A stretch of 64,000 bases of DNA from Xanthobacter tagetidis (GTDB lineage Bacteria > Pseudomonadota > Alphaproteobacteria > Rhizobiales > Xanthobacteraceae), in assembly GCF_003667445.1 (NCBI RefSeq), contig NZ_RCTF01000008.1, positions 1 to 64,000 of the forward strand, read 5' to 3'. A program made the position numbers and the translations under genes. Shown here one piece after another: positions 25,682 through 34,306 of the stretch (positions are counted from its first letter, which is position 1; every line of letters starts with the position of its first letter). Under the pieces are notes generated by a model that made no database searches, was not told the DNA's origin, and worked only from the letters and a program-made list of their open reading frames with translations.

Positions 25682-25709
25682 GGGCGACGGCAATTGGGGG
25701 ACGTCGCCC
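25682..25709 (+). terminator. Hairpin between hydrolase and GntR genes
   Basis: 8-bp perfect arms GGGCGACG and CGTCGCCC with a 12-nt loop, starting 2 bp after the hydrolase stop. There is no T-run, so it may be an mRNA-end stabiliser or a weak transcript end rather than a strong terminator. Confidence 0.35.
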
Positions 25710-25725
25710 TGCGGCGGATGACGCG

Positions 25726-26427
25726 ATGAACAAGCCACTCCACGGTCTCGGCCCTGTCCGGCAGGAAGCCGCCCCGCTCCGGCGCAAGATCACGTCGGCG
25801 CTCCGCCGCGCCATCGAGACCGGCGCGCTCGCGCCCGGCAGCCGGCTGGTGGAAAAGGACCTGTGCGCCGAACTGGACGTGAGCCGCACCTCGCTGCGCG
25901 AATCCCTGCGCGAGCTGGAGGCCGAGGGCCTCGTCACCAACGGCTCCAAGGGGCTGGTTGTCACCGCCATCTCGCCCCAGGAGGCGCGCAACATCTATGC
26001 CGTGCGCGGCGTGCTGGAGGGGCTGCTGGTGGAGCAGTTCGCGCGTCAGGCCGATGGCGACGCCATGGCGCGGCTAGACGTGGCGGTCGCCGACCTCGCG
26101 AGCGCCTACGAGGAGGCGGTGATCGAACGCATCATCGCCGCCAAGGCGGAGCTCTACGAGGTGCTGTGCGCGGGGGCGGACAATTTCATCGTGCTGGAGC
26201 TGCTCTCGCGCCTCAACACGCGCATCAACCGGCTGCGCTTCGCCTCGCTGTCGCAGCCGCTGCGGGCCAAGGCCAGCATCGCCGAGATCCATGCACTCGC
26301 CGACGCGCTGAAGCGCCGCGACGCCGCAGAAGCCCGGCGCATCGCGCTCGGCCATATCGACGCGGCGGCCGCGGCGGCGCTCGGCGCCGTACCGAAAAAC
26401 ACAGCCTCCGAGGAAGGAACCCCATGA
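25726..26427 (+). CDS. GntR-family regulator, FCD subfamily (second regulator of the island)
   Basis: A 233-residue protein with an N-terminal winged HTH (about 18-75: LRRKITSALRRAIETGALAPGSRLVEKDLCAELDVSRTSLRESL) and an FCD helical sensor domain. The first metal-type histidine usually found in FxxH of FCD proteins is not seen, while the later one (AEIHALADAL; ALGHIDAA) is. It overlaps the following gene by 4 bp. It probably binds the TTTGTCGTACAAA site 6 kb upstream, in front of the same run of genes. Confidence 0.92.
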   Translation: MNKPLHGLGPVRQEAAPLRRKITSALRRAIETGALAPGSRLVEKDLCAELDVSRTSLRESLRELEAEGLVTNGSKGLVVTAISPQEARNIYAVRGVLEGLLVEQFARQADGDAMARLDVAVADLASAYEEAVIERIIAAKAELYEVLCAGADNFIVLELLSRLNTRINRLRFASLSQPLRAKASIAEIHALADALKRRDAAEARRIALGHIDAAAAAALGAVPKNTASEEGTP

Positions 26428-26810
26428 CCGACGAACTGTACGAGAAGGGCCTGAAGACCCGCCGCGAGGTGGTGGGCTCCGCCTATGTGGACAAGTCGCT
26501 CGCCGAGATGACCGAGTTCACCCGCCCGCTCCAGGAACTGGTGACGCGCTATTGCTGGGGCGAGGTGTGGAACCGCGAGGGCCTCTCGCGCCGCGACCGC
26601 TCCATCATCAACCTCGCCGCCATCTCGGCGCTCAACCGCCCCCACGAGCTGAAGCTGCACGTGCGGGGCGCGCTCAATAACGGCATGTCGCCGGAGGAGA
26701 TCCGCGAAGTCCTGCTGCAAATCGCCATCTATTGCGGGCTGCCGGCGGCGCTCGACGCCTTCCGCATCGCCCGCGAGACCATCGACGAAGAAGAAGCCAA
26801 GAAGGCCTGA
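26424..26810 (+). CDS. Carboxymuconolactone decarboxylase-family protein (PcaC-like)
   Basis: A 128-residue AhpD/CMD-fold protein. RYCWGEVWNREGLSRRDRSIINLAAISALNRPHELKLHVRGAL-type sequence around residues 42-83, including Glu47 and His79, matches PcaC-like 4-carboxymuconolactone decarboxylases. The single Cys44 is not in the CxxC of peroxidase-type AhpD members. It may decarboxylate or isomerise a lactone formed in the pathway. Confidence 0.88.
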   Translation: MTDELYEKGLKTRREVVGSAYVDKSLAEMTEFTRPLQELVTRYCWGEVWNREGLSRRDRSIINLAAISALNRPHELKLHVRGALNNGMSPEEIREVLLQIAIYCGLPAALDAFRIARETIDEEEAKKA

Positions 26811-27056
26811 CCCCGCCGGGCGCCAGCCGCCCGGCCCGGCCCGACCTCATCATGTGACGGAAGCCGCGTCCGCCGGCTCCGCCATCGCCCGCGCCCCTCG
26901 GAGCTTCTCCGCCCGGCGCCCGGCGACGGCCCGGCCGGCGGCACGCTCCGCCCCGACGGCCATCCGCATCCAACCGACACGACCGCCATCCGCCCTCACC
27001 GGGGCGGAAGCGGCGGCGTGCGTTCCATCGTCCTGCGCCTCTAGGAGGTACTCATC

Positions 27057-28337
27057 ATGTCATTCACCACCGCCGCGGCGGCGGGATCGCCGTCGATCAC
27101 CCGCTACCAATGGCTCACGCTGGTCTCGGCCTTCCTCGGCTGGGCCTTCGATTCCATGGATCTCAACCTGTTCACGCTGGTCATGGTGCCGAGCGTGGCG
27201 GAACTGACCGGCACCCGCGATCCCGGCGCCATCGCCCACATGGGCGGGCTGATCCTCGCCATCAAGCTCCTGTGCTGGGGCATCGGCGGCATCTTCTTCG
27301 GCGTCATCGCCGACCGCTTCGGCCGCGCCCGCACGATGATCATCACCATCATCATCTACGCGACCTTCACCGGCCTCAGCGGCCTTGCCCAGAGCTGGAC
27401 CCAGCTCGCGGTGCTCCAGGGCATCGCCGGCTTCGGCATCGGCGGCGAATGGGCGGCCGGCGCCGCGCTGCTCGCCGAGACCTGGCCCGAGAAGCACCGC
27501 GCCCGCGCCATGCAGGTGATGCAGATGGCGTTCGCGGTGGGCTTCTTCTTCGCCGCGCTCGCCAACCTGATGCTCGGCCCGATCTCCTGGCGCTGGGTGC
27601 TGGCGGCGGGCGCGCTGCCGGCGGTGGTGAGCCTCATCATCCGCCACTACGTGCCGGAGCCGGAGCGCTGGCGCCAGGCGCGGGCCAGGGAAGAGGCGCG
27701 CGGCGATGCCGGGGCCATGGCCACCTTCAAGGCCATCTTCGCGCCGGACCTGCGCCGCAAGACCATCGTCGGCGTGCTGGTGTCCTCGGCCATGATGATC
27801 GGCTGCTGGGGCGGCCTGGCGCTCCTGCCGAACTGGATCAACCAGCTGGTGCGCGCCTCGGGCGGCGCCAACGGCGTGCAGGCGGTGAGCTACGCGTTCA
27901 TGCTGATGATGGTGGGCGCGCTCGCGGGGTACGTCTCGCTGATCTGGTTCACCGAATGGCTCGGCCGGCGCGGCGCCTACTTCCTGTTCTGCCTCGGGGC
28001 GCTGGCGTCGTCGCTGTACCTGTTCATGGCCATTACCGACCTGAACACCCTCCTGTGGTTCATGCTGGTCTACGGCTTCTTCGTGATCGGCGGCTTCGGC
28101 ACCTTCGCGCTGTACCTGCCCGAGCTGTTCCCGACCCGCGTGCGCGCCACCGGCCAGGGCTTCGCCTGGAACGCGGCGCGCTGCATCACCGCCGCCGGCC
28201 CGCTCCTGGTGGGCACCATGCTCGCCACCTTCGGCTCGTTCCCCGCGGCGGCGGCGGCCACCACGGCGGCCTATCTGGTCGGCCTCGTCGCCATCTGGTT
28301 CGGCCCCGAGACCAAGGGCCAGCCGCTGGAAGACTGA
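27057..28337 (+). CDS. MFS transporter, aromatic acid:H+ symporter (AAHS) type
   Basis: A 426-residue permease with 12 membrane segments. WAFDSMDLNLFTLVM near residues 29-43 carries the acidic residue of helix 1; GVIADRFGRARTM is the loop 2-3 signature; GFGIGGEWAAGAALLAETWPEKHRARAM and PELFPTRVRATGQG are AAHS/metabolite:H+ symporter signatures. A very strong ribosome site (AGGAGG, 8 bp upstream) precedes the ATG. It lies 246 bp after the PcaC-like gene; that gap holds no clear site. Likely brings an aromatic or heterocyclic acid into the cell. Confidence 0.9.
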   Translation: MSFTTAAAAGSPSITRYQWLTLVSAFLGWAFDSMDLNLFTLVMVPSVAELTGTRDPGAIAHMGGLILAIKLLCWGIGGIFFGVIADRFGRARTMIITIIIYATFTGLSGLAQSWTQLAVLQGIAGFGIGGEWAAGAALLAETWPEKHRARAMQVMQMAFAVGFFFAALANLMLGPISWRWVLAAGALPAVVSLIIRHYVPEPERWRQARAREEARGDAGAMATFKAIFAPDLRRKTIVGVLVSSAMMIGCWGGLALLPNWINQLVRASGGANGVQAVSYAFMLMMVGALAGYVSLIWFTEWLGRRGAYFLFCLGALASSLYLFMAITDLNTLLWFMLVYGFFVIGGFGTFALYLPELFPTRVRATGQGFAWNAARCITAAGPLLVGTMLATFGSFPAAAAATTAAYLVGLVAIWFGPETKGQPLED

Positions 28338-28415
28338 TCCCACCCGTCCGCTCGGCCCCCCTCCCGCGCGGGGGGCCGGCGGACGAGCCCGTCGGCATTC
28401 ACCAAAACCGCCGTC

Positions 28416-28438
28416 ATGCGCCGGCTCGTCCGGAGCAT
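28416..28438 (-). repeat. REP-like palindrome, copy 1
   Basis: Imperfect stem ATGC-CCGG / CCGG-GCAT (with one extra base in each arm) around CTCGT, flanked by CGTC on the left, as in the other REP-like copies but inverted. It pairs head-to-head with copy 2, 40 bp downstream, in the 373 bp gap between the MFS and ABC-importer genes. Confidence 0.6.
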
Positions 28439-28477
28439 CCACGCGGCCTCGCGGCGTCGCGCCCGGCCGGAGAATGG

Positions 28478-28500
28478 GCCCTCCGGTCAAGCCGGAGGGC
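28478..28500 (+). repeat. REP-like palindrome, copy 2
   Basis: Perfect 9-bp arms GCCCTCCGG and CCGGAGGGC with the loop TCAAG, followed by GACGG. The loop and inner stem are identical to copy 5 at 48289. A broken half of the same sequence is found again at about 63154. Confidence 0.65.
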
Positions 28501-28652
28501 GACGGCGGCGATGGGAGCGACGGCCGGGCGGCAAGCGGCGGGGATGTGGGCGCAGGGGTTTCTGCGGCGCAGGATCGCCCCGCCGCTTGCGCGGCATTGC
28601 AGCAATGCCTAATCACTGGGCAGACAGAGGGCGCTGCGCTCATCTTTTGGAC

Positions 28653-28690
28653 TTGCCTGCTCCGTCCCCAAATCCATTATGTCTATACAT
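28653..28690 (+). promoter_or_regulatory. Promoter region of the second ABC importer
   Basis: TTGCCT (28653-28658) and CATTAT (28675-28680) are spaced 16 bp apart. They are followed at 28679-28690 by an inverted repeat with arms ATGT and ACAT around CTAT, in an AT-rich patch 20 bp before the GTG start. The inverted repeat could be an operator; the binding protein is unknown. Confidence 0.4.
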
Positions 28691-28710
28691 GATTTAGAGG
28701 TGGGGACGCG

Positions 28711-29505
28711 GTGCGGGACTCCGTTCTGGCATTCGACGACATCCGGCAGGACTTTCCGGTACCCGGGCGGTCCACGGCGATGCGCGTTCTCGACGGCATC
28801 AGCTTCGAGGTGCGCGCCGGCAAGTTCACCGCCGTGATCGGACCATCCGGCTGCGGCAAGAGCACCCTGCTCCAGATGGCCGCCGGTCTGCTCGCCCCCA
28901 CCGCCGGCGCGGTGCGCCACCGCGGGCGCAAGGTTGAGGGTGTCAACCGCGAGGTGGGCTTCGTGCCGCAGCAGGCGCAGCTCTTCCCCTGGAAGACATT
29001 GGCCGAGAACATCGAGCTCCCGCTGCTGCTGCGCGGGGTCGCGGCGGACGAGCGGCGCGAGCGGGTGGCGCAGGCGATCCGCTCGGTCGCCCTCGACGGC
29101 TTCGGCAACCACTATCCCAACCAGCTTTCCGGCGGCATGCAGAAGCGCGGCTCCATCGCCCGCACCCTGGTCTACCGGCCGGACGTGATCCTGATGGACG
29201 AGCCGTTCGGCGCGCTCGACGCCCAGACCCGCATGGTGATGCAGTCCGACCTCCAGACGCTCTCGGCCGAGGTGGGGGCCACCGTGGTGTTCGTCACCCA
29301 CGACATCACGGAGGCGATCCTCTTGGCTGACGACGTGGTGGTGCTGAGCCAGCGCCCCTCCCGCATGCTCGCCCACATCCCCATCGACCTGCCGCGCCCG
29401 CGCGACATGTTCGAGCCGTTCCGCAACCCGCGCTTCGATGCCGCCTACGAGACGGTCTGGGCCGCGTTCAGCGCCCAGGTCGCCGGCGCGCGCCGGCCCC
29501 ATTGA
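28711..29505 (+). CDS. ABC importer ATPase, nitrate/sulfonate/taurine (SsuB/TauB) family
   Basis: A 264-residue ATPase with GTG start and AGAGG ribosome site. Walker [10 protein letters not shown] (44-52), Q-loop [17 protein letters not shown], signature [15 protein letters not shown], Walker [13 protein letters not shown], switch [22 protein letters not shown]. Part of a three-gene importer with the following permease and binding protein. Members import sulfonates, nitrate, pyrimidine precursors or aromatic acids such as phthalate. Confidence 0.93.
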   Translation: MRDSVLAFDDIRQDFPVPGRSTAMRVLDGISFEVRAGKFTAVIGPSGCGKSTLLQMAAGLLAPTAGAVRHRGRKVEGVNREVGFVPQQAQLFPWKTLAENIELPLLLRGVAADERRERVAQAIRSVALDGFGNHYPNQLSGGMQKRGSIARTLVYRPDVILMDEPFGALDAQTRMVMQSDLQTLSAEVGATVVFVTHDITEAILLADDVVVLSQRPSRMLAHIPIDLPRPRDMFEPFRNPRFDAAYETVWAAFSAQVAGARRPH

Positions 29506-29516
29506 GGCGATCGAGA

Positions 29517-30371
29517 ATGAACGAGATCGTCGAACGCGCCCTCGACCGCCCCGCCGGCAAGCCCGCGCCCGAGCGGGCCGCGCTGCGCGCCCGCCTCGCG
29601 GTGTGGGGCCAGCGCCTGCTGGTGCTCGCGCCGGGCATCGCCCTCATCGCCTTCTGGCAGTGGGCCTCCGGCCGCATCATCAAGGAGCTCTACGTCTCCA
29701 AGCCCACGGCGGTGGTGGAGCGGCTCTACGAGCTGTTCGCCTCGGGCGAGATCTATCCGCATCTGTGGATCACCGGCCAGGAACTGGTGTTCGGCTATCT
29801 CATCGGGGTCGGCGCCGGCATCGTCGGCGGCTATGCGCTCGGCCGCTCGCCGCGCCTGTCGGCCATCTTCGAGCCCTATGTGATGGCGTTCTACGGCATC
29901 CCCAAGATCGCGCTGGCGCCGCTGTTCATCATCTGGTTCGGCATCGGCATGTGGTCGAAGGTGGCGCTGGCCGCCATCATGGTGTTCTTCCTCGTGTTCT
30001 ATAACGTCTATTCGGGCGTGAAGAGCGTCGACCGGGAACTGGTCAACCTCGCCAAGGTGATGGGCGCGAACGAGCGCCAGCTCACCACTCACGTCTATCT
30101 GCCCGCCGCCTCGCCCTATGTGGTGCTCGGCATGCGCATGGCGATCCCCTATTCGGTGATCGGCGTGATCGTCGGCGAGTTCACCTCCTCGATGCAGGGG
30201 CTCGGCCTGTTCATCCACGAGGCCTCGGCCACCTACGACCCGGCGGGCGTGTTCGCCGGCATCACCATCCTGCTCGCCTTCGTCATCACCGCCAATTTCC
30301 TCGCCGGACGGCTGGAACGCCGCCTCCTGCGCTGGCGCACGCCCATGGGCGCGGCGCCCACCGACATCTGA
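29517..30371 (+). CDS. ABC importer permease, SsuC/TauC family
   Basis: A 284-residue inner-membrane permease with six membrane segments. The EAA loop is MGANERQLTTHVYLPAASPYVVLGMRMAI-like (about residues 180-208). FYGIPKIALAPLFIIWFGIGMWSK is typical for the family. I chose ATG 29517, 11 bp after the ATPase stop, over an in-frame TTG at 29502. Confidence 0.92.
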   Translation: MNEIVERALDRPAGKPAPERAALRARLAVWGQRLLVLAPGIALIAFWQWASGRIIKELYVSKPTAVVERLYELFASGEIYPHLWITGQELVFGYLIGVGAGIVGGYALGRSPRLSAIFEPYVMAFYGIPKIALAPLFIIWFGIGMWSKVALAAIMVFFLVFYNVYSGVKSVDRELVNLAKVMGANERQLTTHVYLPAASPYVVLGMRMAIPYSVIGVIVGEFTSSMQGLGLFIHEASATYDPAGVFAGITILLAFVITANFLAGRLERRLLRWRTPMGAAPTDI

Positions 30372-30398
30372 CATCCCCGAACCAACCCGGAGGGCATC

Positions 30399-31433
30399 AT
30401 GCGCGTGGTCCACAAACTGGTAGCGGCCGCCGCCGTCGGCGCGTCTCTGTTCCTTGCGCCGACGCTGGCGTCCGCGCAGCAGGCGGTGCGCATCGGCCAG
30501 GCCACCTCGGCGCTCTCCTTCATGCCGATCTGGGGCGCCCGCGCGCTCGACACCTTTGCGCCCAACGGGCTGACCCTGACGCTCGCCGTGGTGCCGGGAG
30601 GCGATCCGAACGCGCTCGCCGCGCTCGATTCCGGCGACATCGACTTCGCCGCCGTGGGCTCCGAGGCGGTGCTGCGCGCGGCGGCCAAGGGCCAGCCGTT
30701 CCAGATCATCTCCTCGCTGATGTCGAAGGTGACGCTGGAACTCGTCGTCTCCAAGGAGTTCATGGAGAAGACCGGCGTGAAGCCATCCGATCCGCTGCCG
30801 AAGCGCCTCGCGGCGCTCAAGGGCGCGCTGGTGGGCGTGTCCTCGATCGGCGGCGCGCAGGACACAGCGGCCCGCTGGCTCGCCGCCAAGGGCGGGCTGA
30901 ACCCGAAGGACGACATCAAGGTGGCCCAGGTGGGCAACCCGCCGGCGCTGCTCGCCGCGCTCGAGAACAAGCGCATCGACGCCTTCGTGCTCTCCCCGCC
31001 GCAGGGCTTCCTCGCCGAGCAGTCCGGTGCCGGCGTGGTGCTGGTGAAGATGGGCGACGACTTCCCCGCGCTCGCCAACCTGCCCTTCCTGGTTCTGGTG
31101 GCGAAGAAGCCGGCGGACGAGAAGGCCACCGACCTCACGGTGCGCACCCTCAAGGCGCTGCGCGCCGCCAGCGCCGAGCTGGTCGCCAAGCCCGAGCCCA
31201 CCGCGCTCGCCATCCACGCCAAGTTCTTCGCCAAGTCCTCGCCCGAGAGCATCGTCTCGGCGGTGAAGGCCATGGCGAGCGGCGTCGCCGACGGCGGCAA
31301 GCTCAATGCCGAGGGCTTCCAGAACCTGATCGCCTTCGCCAAGGAGGTCGGCACCGACCTCGGCAAGGACTACGACGCCAAGTCCATGGAGAACGACGTC
31401 TGGACCAACGCCTTCATCGACAAGGCGAAGTGA
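30399..31433 (+). CDS. ABC importer substrate-binding protein (NMT1/SsuA-like)
   Basis: A 344-residue periplasmic protein with a signal peptide (1-26, cleavage after ASA). The mature sequence QQAVRIGQATSALSFMPIW, ALDSGDIDFAAVGSEAVLRAAAKGQPFQIIS and LKGALVGVSSIGGAQDTAARWL fits type II binding proteins of the NMT1/SsuA group. The ligand is unknown; the downstream decarboxylase suggests a carboxylic acid. Confidence 0.9.
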   Translation: MRVVHKLVAAAAVGASLFLAPTLASAQQAVRIGQATSALSFMPIWGARALDTFAPNGLTLTLAVVPGGDPNALAALDSGDIDFAAVGSEAVLRAAAKGQPFQIISSLMSKVTLELVVSKEFMEKTGVKPSDPLPKRLAALKGALVGVSSIGGAQDTAARWLAAKGGLNPKDDIKVAQVGNPPALLAALENKRIDAFVLSPPQGFLAEQSGAGVVLVKMGDDFPALANLPFLVLVAKKPADEKATDLTVRTLKALRAASAELVAKPEPTALAIHAKFFAKSSPESIVSAVKAMASGVADGGKLNAEGFQNLIAFAKEVGTDLGKDYDAKSMENDVWTNAFIDKAK

Positions 31434-31506
31434 TCCCTCTCCCGTCCGGAATGAGCGGCGCCGGACCCTCCCGGCGCCGCAGCACACGAGACCCAAGAAG
31501 ACGGCC

Positions 31507-32520
31507 ATGAGCAGCCACCCTCCGATCTATATCGACTTCCTGAACGGCCCGGACATCGCCGCGCTCGGCATCACCGACGACGAGATTCTGGGCGCCATCG
31601 AGAAGAGCCTCAAGGCGCAGGGCCTCGGCGAGACCGTCATCGAGCCGCGCGTGCACCTGCACCCCAACCCGGCGGTGGAAGGCCACTTCAACGTGCTGCG
31701 CGGCGCCATCGGCGGCGACGTGGACATTGCCGGCGTGAAGGTGGTGAGCGACTTCTACCTGAACTACGAGAAGGGCCTGCCCTCCGAGATGGCGGTGCTC
31801 ACCTTGATGTCGCGCGACACCGGCATGCCCAAGGCCATCATCGAGGCCGGCGGCATCACCGACATGCGCACCGGCGCCATCACCGCCATGGGCGCCAAGT
31901 ATCTCGCCCGCAAGAATTCCAAGATCCTCGGCCATATCGGCGCGCGCGGCTCGTCCTACTGGAACGTGCGCCTGCTGGACCGGCTGTTCGACTTCGACGA
32001 GATCCGCGTCCATTCGCGTCGGCCGGAGAGCTACAAGCCGTTCGCGGAGAAGCTGGAGCACGACCTCGGCAAGAAGATCCGCGCGGTCGACACCTGGGAA
32101 GAGACGGTGCGCGGCGCCGACATCGTGGTGGAGGCCTCGCGCCTCACCAAGCCCGAGCCGCTCTTGAAGACCGAATGGATCAAGCCGGGCGCCCTGGTGG
32201 TGCCCTACGGCACCAAGAGCGCGGTCGAACTCTCCCTCACCGACATCATGTCGAAGCTGGTGGTGGACGACTGGGGCCAGTGCCGCGAAGGCGATCTGGG
32301 CTCCCTGCGCGCCCATGTGCGCGCCGGCAAGCTCTCGGAAGAGACGCTTTACGCCGAAATGGGCCAGATCGTCGCCGGGCTGAAGCCGGGCCGGGAGAAC
32401 GACGAGGAGACCATCCTGTTCTGGCACCGGGGCCTCTCGCTGTCCGACATCGCGCTGGGCCACGCCATGCTGGAGAAGGCGGCGCGCCTCGGCATCGGCC
32501 AGCGCCTGCGCTTCGCCTGA
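31507..32520 (+). CDS. Ornithine cyclodeaminase/mu-crystallin-family protein
   Basis: A 337-residue Rossmann protein. The family core is visible (KVVSDFYLNYEKGLPSEMAVLTLM; GGITDMRTGAITAMGAKYLA; VRGADIVVEASRL). The dinucleotide loop reads IGARGSSYWN instead of the usual GxGxQA, a marked change. Family members are NAD(P)-dependent ornithine cyclodeaminases, ketimine reductases and amino-acid dehydrogenases. The gene lies 73 bp after the binding protein and is followed by a UbiD gene, so an amino- or imino-acid step in a decarboxylation pathway is possible. Confidence 0.82.
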   Translation: MSSHPPIYIDFLNGPDIAALGITDDEILGAIEKSLKAQGLGETVIEPRVHLHPNPAVEGHFNVLRGAIGGDVDIAGVKVVSDFYLNYEKGLPSEMAVLTLMSRDTGMPKAIIEAGGITDMRTGAITAMGAKYLARKNSKILGHIGARGSSYWNVRLLDRLFDFDEIRVHSRRPESYKPFAEKLEHDLGKKIRAVDTWEETVRGADIVVEASRLTKPEPLLKTEWIKPGALVVPYGTKSAVELSLTDIMSKLVVDDWGQCREGDLGSLRAHVRAGKLSEETLYAEMGQIVAGLKPGRENDEETILFWHRGLSLSDIALGHAMLEKAARLGIGQRLRFA

Positions 32521-32581
32521 CGCTTGTCCCGGCGCCCGGCGCCGGCGCTTCCATGGTCTGGAAGCCTGGCCTCACGCCGTC

Positions 32582-32603
32582 ATGGCCGGGCTCGACCGGC
32601 CAT
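32582..32603 (-). repeat. REP-like palindrome, copy 3
   Basis: Perfect 8-bp arms ATGGCCGG and CCGGCCAT with the loop GCTCGA, preceded by CGTC. It is head-to-head with copy 4, 57 bp downstream, in the 235 bp gap before the UbiD gene. Confidence 0.65.
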
Positions 32604-32659
32604 CCACGGGTTGAGACCCGGAGCAGACTTCCGGAGCCGGAGCTGGCGGCTCGGCCTGG

Positions 32660-32682
32660 ATGCCCGGCACGAGCCCGGGCAT
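32660..32682 (+). repeat. REP-like palindrome, copy 4
   Basis: Perfect 8-bp arms ATGCCCGG and CCGGGCAT around CACGAGC, followed by GACGG like copies 2 and 5. In-frame ATGs inside it give a spurious N-terminal extension to the UbiD reading frame. Confidence 0.65.
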
Positions 32683-32755
32683 GACGGACGGATGGCCTGG
32701 GCCTTCCATGAAATTCCCTGACGGCGCCCGGCGCCGCAACAAGAGAGCCGATCCG

Positions 32756-34153
32756 ATGGACGCCCAGACCCTTTCCCGGCAGGACCTTTCCCGGCAGGAC
32801 CTGCGCAGCTTCCTCGCGGCGTTCGAGGCCGCCCACCCGGACCAGGTGCTGCGCGTCACGGACGAGGTGGACCTCGACTACGACACCACCGCCATCGCCT
32901 TCGAGTTCGAGAAGCGCGGCAGCCCCATTCTCATCTTCGAGAACGTGAAGGGCTCGCGCTTTCCGGTGCTGATGAACGTGTTCGGCCGCCGCAGCCGGTT
33001 CGCCGCCGCGCTCGGCGTGCCGGAGGACAAGCTGATCGAGGCGTGGTCCGCGGTGGACGCCGCCCCGATCAAGCCGGAGGTGGTGAAGAGCGGGCCGATC
33101 CTCGACGTGGTGCTGAAGGGCGACGCGGTGGACCTGTCCTATTTGCCCATCATGCGGCACTTCCGCGAGGACGGCGGCCCCTACATCACCAATGCCATGT
33201 TCATCGCCAAGGACCCGGAGACGGGCGTACGCAACGCCTCGTTCCACCGCATGCAGATGAACGGCAAGACGCGGTTCGGCACCTCGTTGCACTCGCGCCG
33301 GCATCTGTGGAACCTCGCCCGCAAGGCCTCGGCCATGGGGCTGAAGGAGATGCCGGTGGTGGTCGTGGTGGGCTGCCACCCGCTCATCACCTTCGGCGCC
33401 GGCCTTTGGAAGGGGCCGATCAGCGCCGACGAATACGAGATGGCGGGTGGCTTCCTCGGCGAGCCGCTGAAGGTGGTGGAGGGCGTGACAGGACCGATCG
33501 AGATCCCCGCCTTCGCGGAAGTGGCCATCGAGGGCAAGCTGCTGCTCGACGCGGACGAGAACGAGGGTCCGTTCGGCGAGTTCACCGGCTACGCCTCCGA
33601 GCGCTCCACCCGCAACGCGGTGGAGGTGACGGGCATTCTGCACCGGCGCGACGCCTTCTATCAGAACATCGTCGCCGGCATCTCGGACGAGCACACGCTG
33701 CTGCTCGGCGTCTCCCAGGAGGCGCGGCAGCTGAAGTCGCTGCGCGTGCACTATCCGAACGTGACGGCGGTGAGCTATCCCAAGTCCGGCACCTGCCTGC
33801 TGCACACCTACATCGCGGTGAAGAACCCGGCGCCGGGCGAGGCCGCCAACATTGCCGCCGCCGCGTTCGGCGACAACCTCTCGCTCAAGCTGGTGATCGT
33901 GGTGGACGACGACATCGACGTCCATGACGAGGAGCAGGTCATGTGGGCGGTGTGCACCCGCTTCCAGGCCAACGAGGACATGGAGCTGATCCGCAACGGC
34001 ATGGGGGCGATCCTCGATCCCTCCAACCGCAACGGCGCGACGGCCAAGCTGACCATCGACGCCACCTGCAAGAAGCGCCCCTATGCGCGGCGCCACTCGC
34101 TGCCCGACGACGTGAAGGAAAAGGCCCGCGCGCTGGTGGCAAAGCTGGCCTGA
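32756..34153 (+). CDS. UbiD-family prenylated-FMN-dependent decarboxylase
   Basis: A 465-residue UbiD-fold enzyme; ATG 32756 with AAGAGAG upstream. Core motifs are VVVVVGCHPLITFGAGL, EMAGGFLGEPLKVV, the catalytic ENEGPFGEFTGY (Glu residues of the E-R-E network), LGVSQEARQLKSLRVHYPNVTAVSYPKSGTC-type region and VVDDDIDVHDEEQVMWAVCTRF near the C-terminus. These enzymes reversibly decarboxylate aromatic or alpha,beta-unsaturated acids and need prenyl-FMN from a UbiX partner; no ubiX gene is visible here. With the ABC importer and OCD-family gene it forms a small catabolic cassette. Confidence 0.92.
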   Translation: MDAQTLSRQDLSRQDLRSFLAAFEAAHPDQVLRVTDEVDLDYDTTAIAFEFEKRGSPILIFENVKGSRFPVLMNVFGRRSRFAAALGVPEDKLIEAWSAVDAAPIKPEVVKSGPILDVVLKGDAVDLSYLPIMRHFREDGGPYITNAMFIAKDPETGVRNASFHRMQMNGKTRFGTSLHSRRHLWNLARKASAMGLKEMPVVVVVGCHPLITFGAGLWKGPISADEYEMAGGFLGEPLKVVEGVTGPIEIPAFAEVAIEGKLLLDADENEGPFGEFTGYASERSTRNAVEVTGILHRRDAFYQNIVAGISDEHTLLLGVSQEARQLKSLRVHYPNVTAVSYPKSGTCLLHTYIAVKNPAPGEAANIAAAAFGDNLSLKLVIVVDDDIDVHDEEQVMWAVCTRFQANEDMELIRNGMGAILDPSNRNGATAKLTIDATCKKRPYARRHSLPDDVKEKARALVAKLA

Positions 34154-34163
34154 GGGCGGCGAG

Positions 34164-34182
34164 CCAGGGTTTGCATCCCTGG
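34164..34182 (+). terminator. Weak hairpin after the UbiD gene
   Basis: 6-bp arms CCAGGG and CCCTGG with a 7-nt loop, 10 bp after the stop codon, without a T-run. It may mark the end of the catabolic transcript before the housekeeping genes. Confidence 0.3.
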
Positions 34183-34306
34183 GTGCGGGGCATCCTGCCG
34201 GAGCCCCGTTCTCACCCCTGAAGCCGCAGGGGCACCGGGCGGCCTGTGTCGCCCCGTGCAGCGGACCTCCGGCCCGGTCACGGCAGCCGCATACGACGGG
34301 CGGATG

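Noticed and set aside
32660-32755. N-terminal extension of the UbiD protein beginning MPGTSPGMTD
   Set aside because: It is translated from a REP-like palindrome; ATG 32756 with its own ribosome site gives the normal UbiD start.
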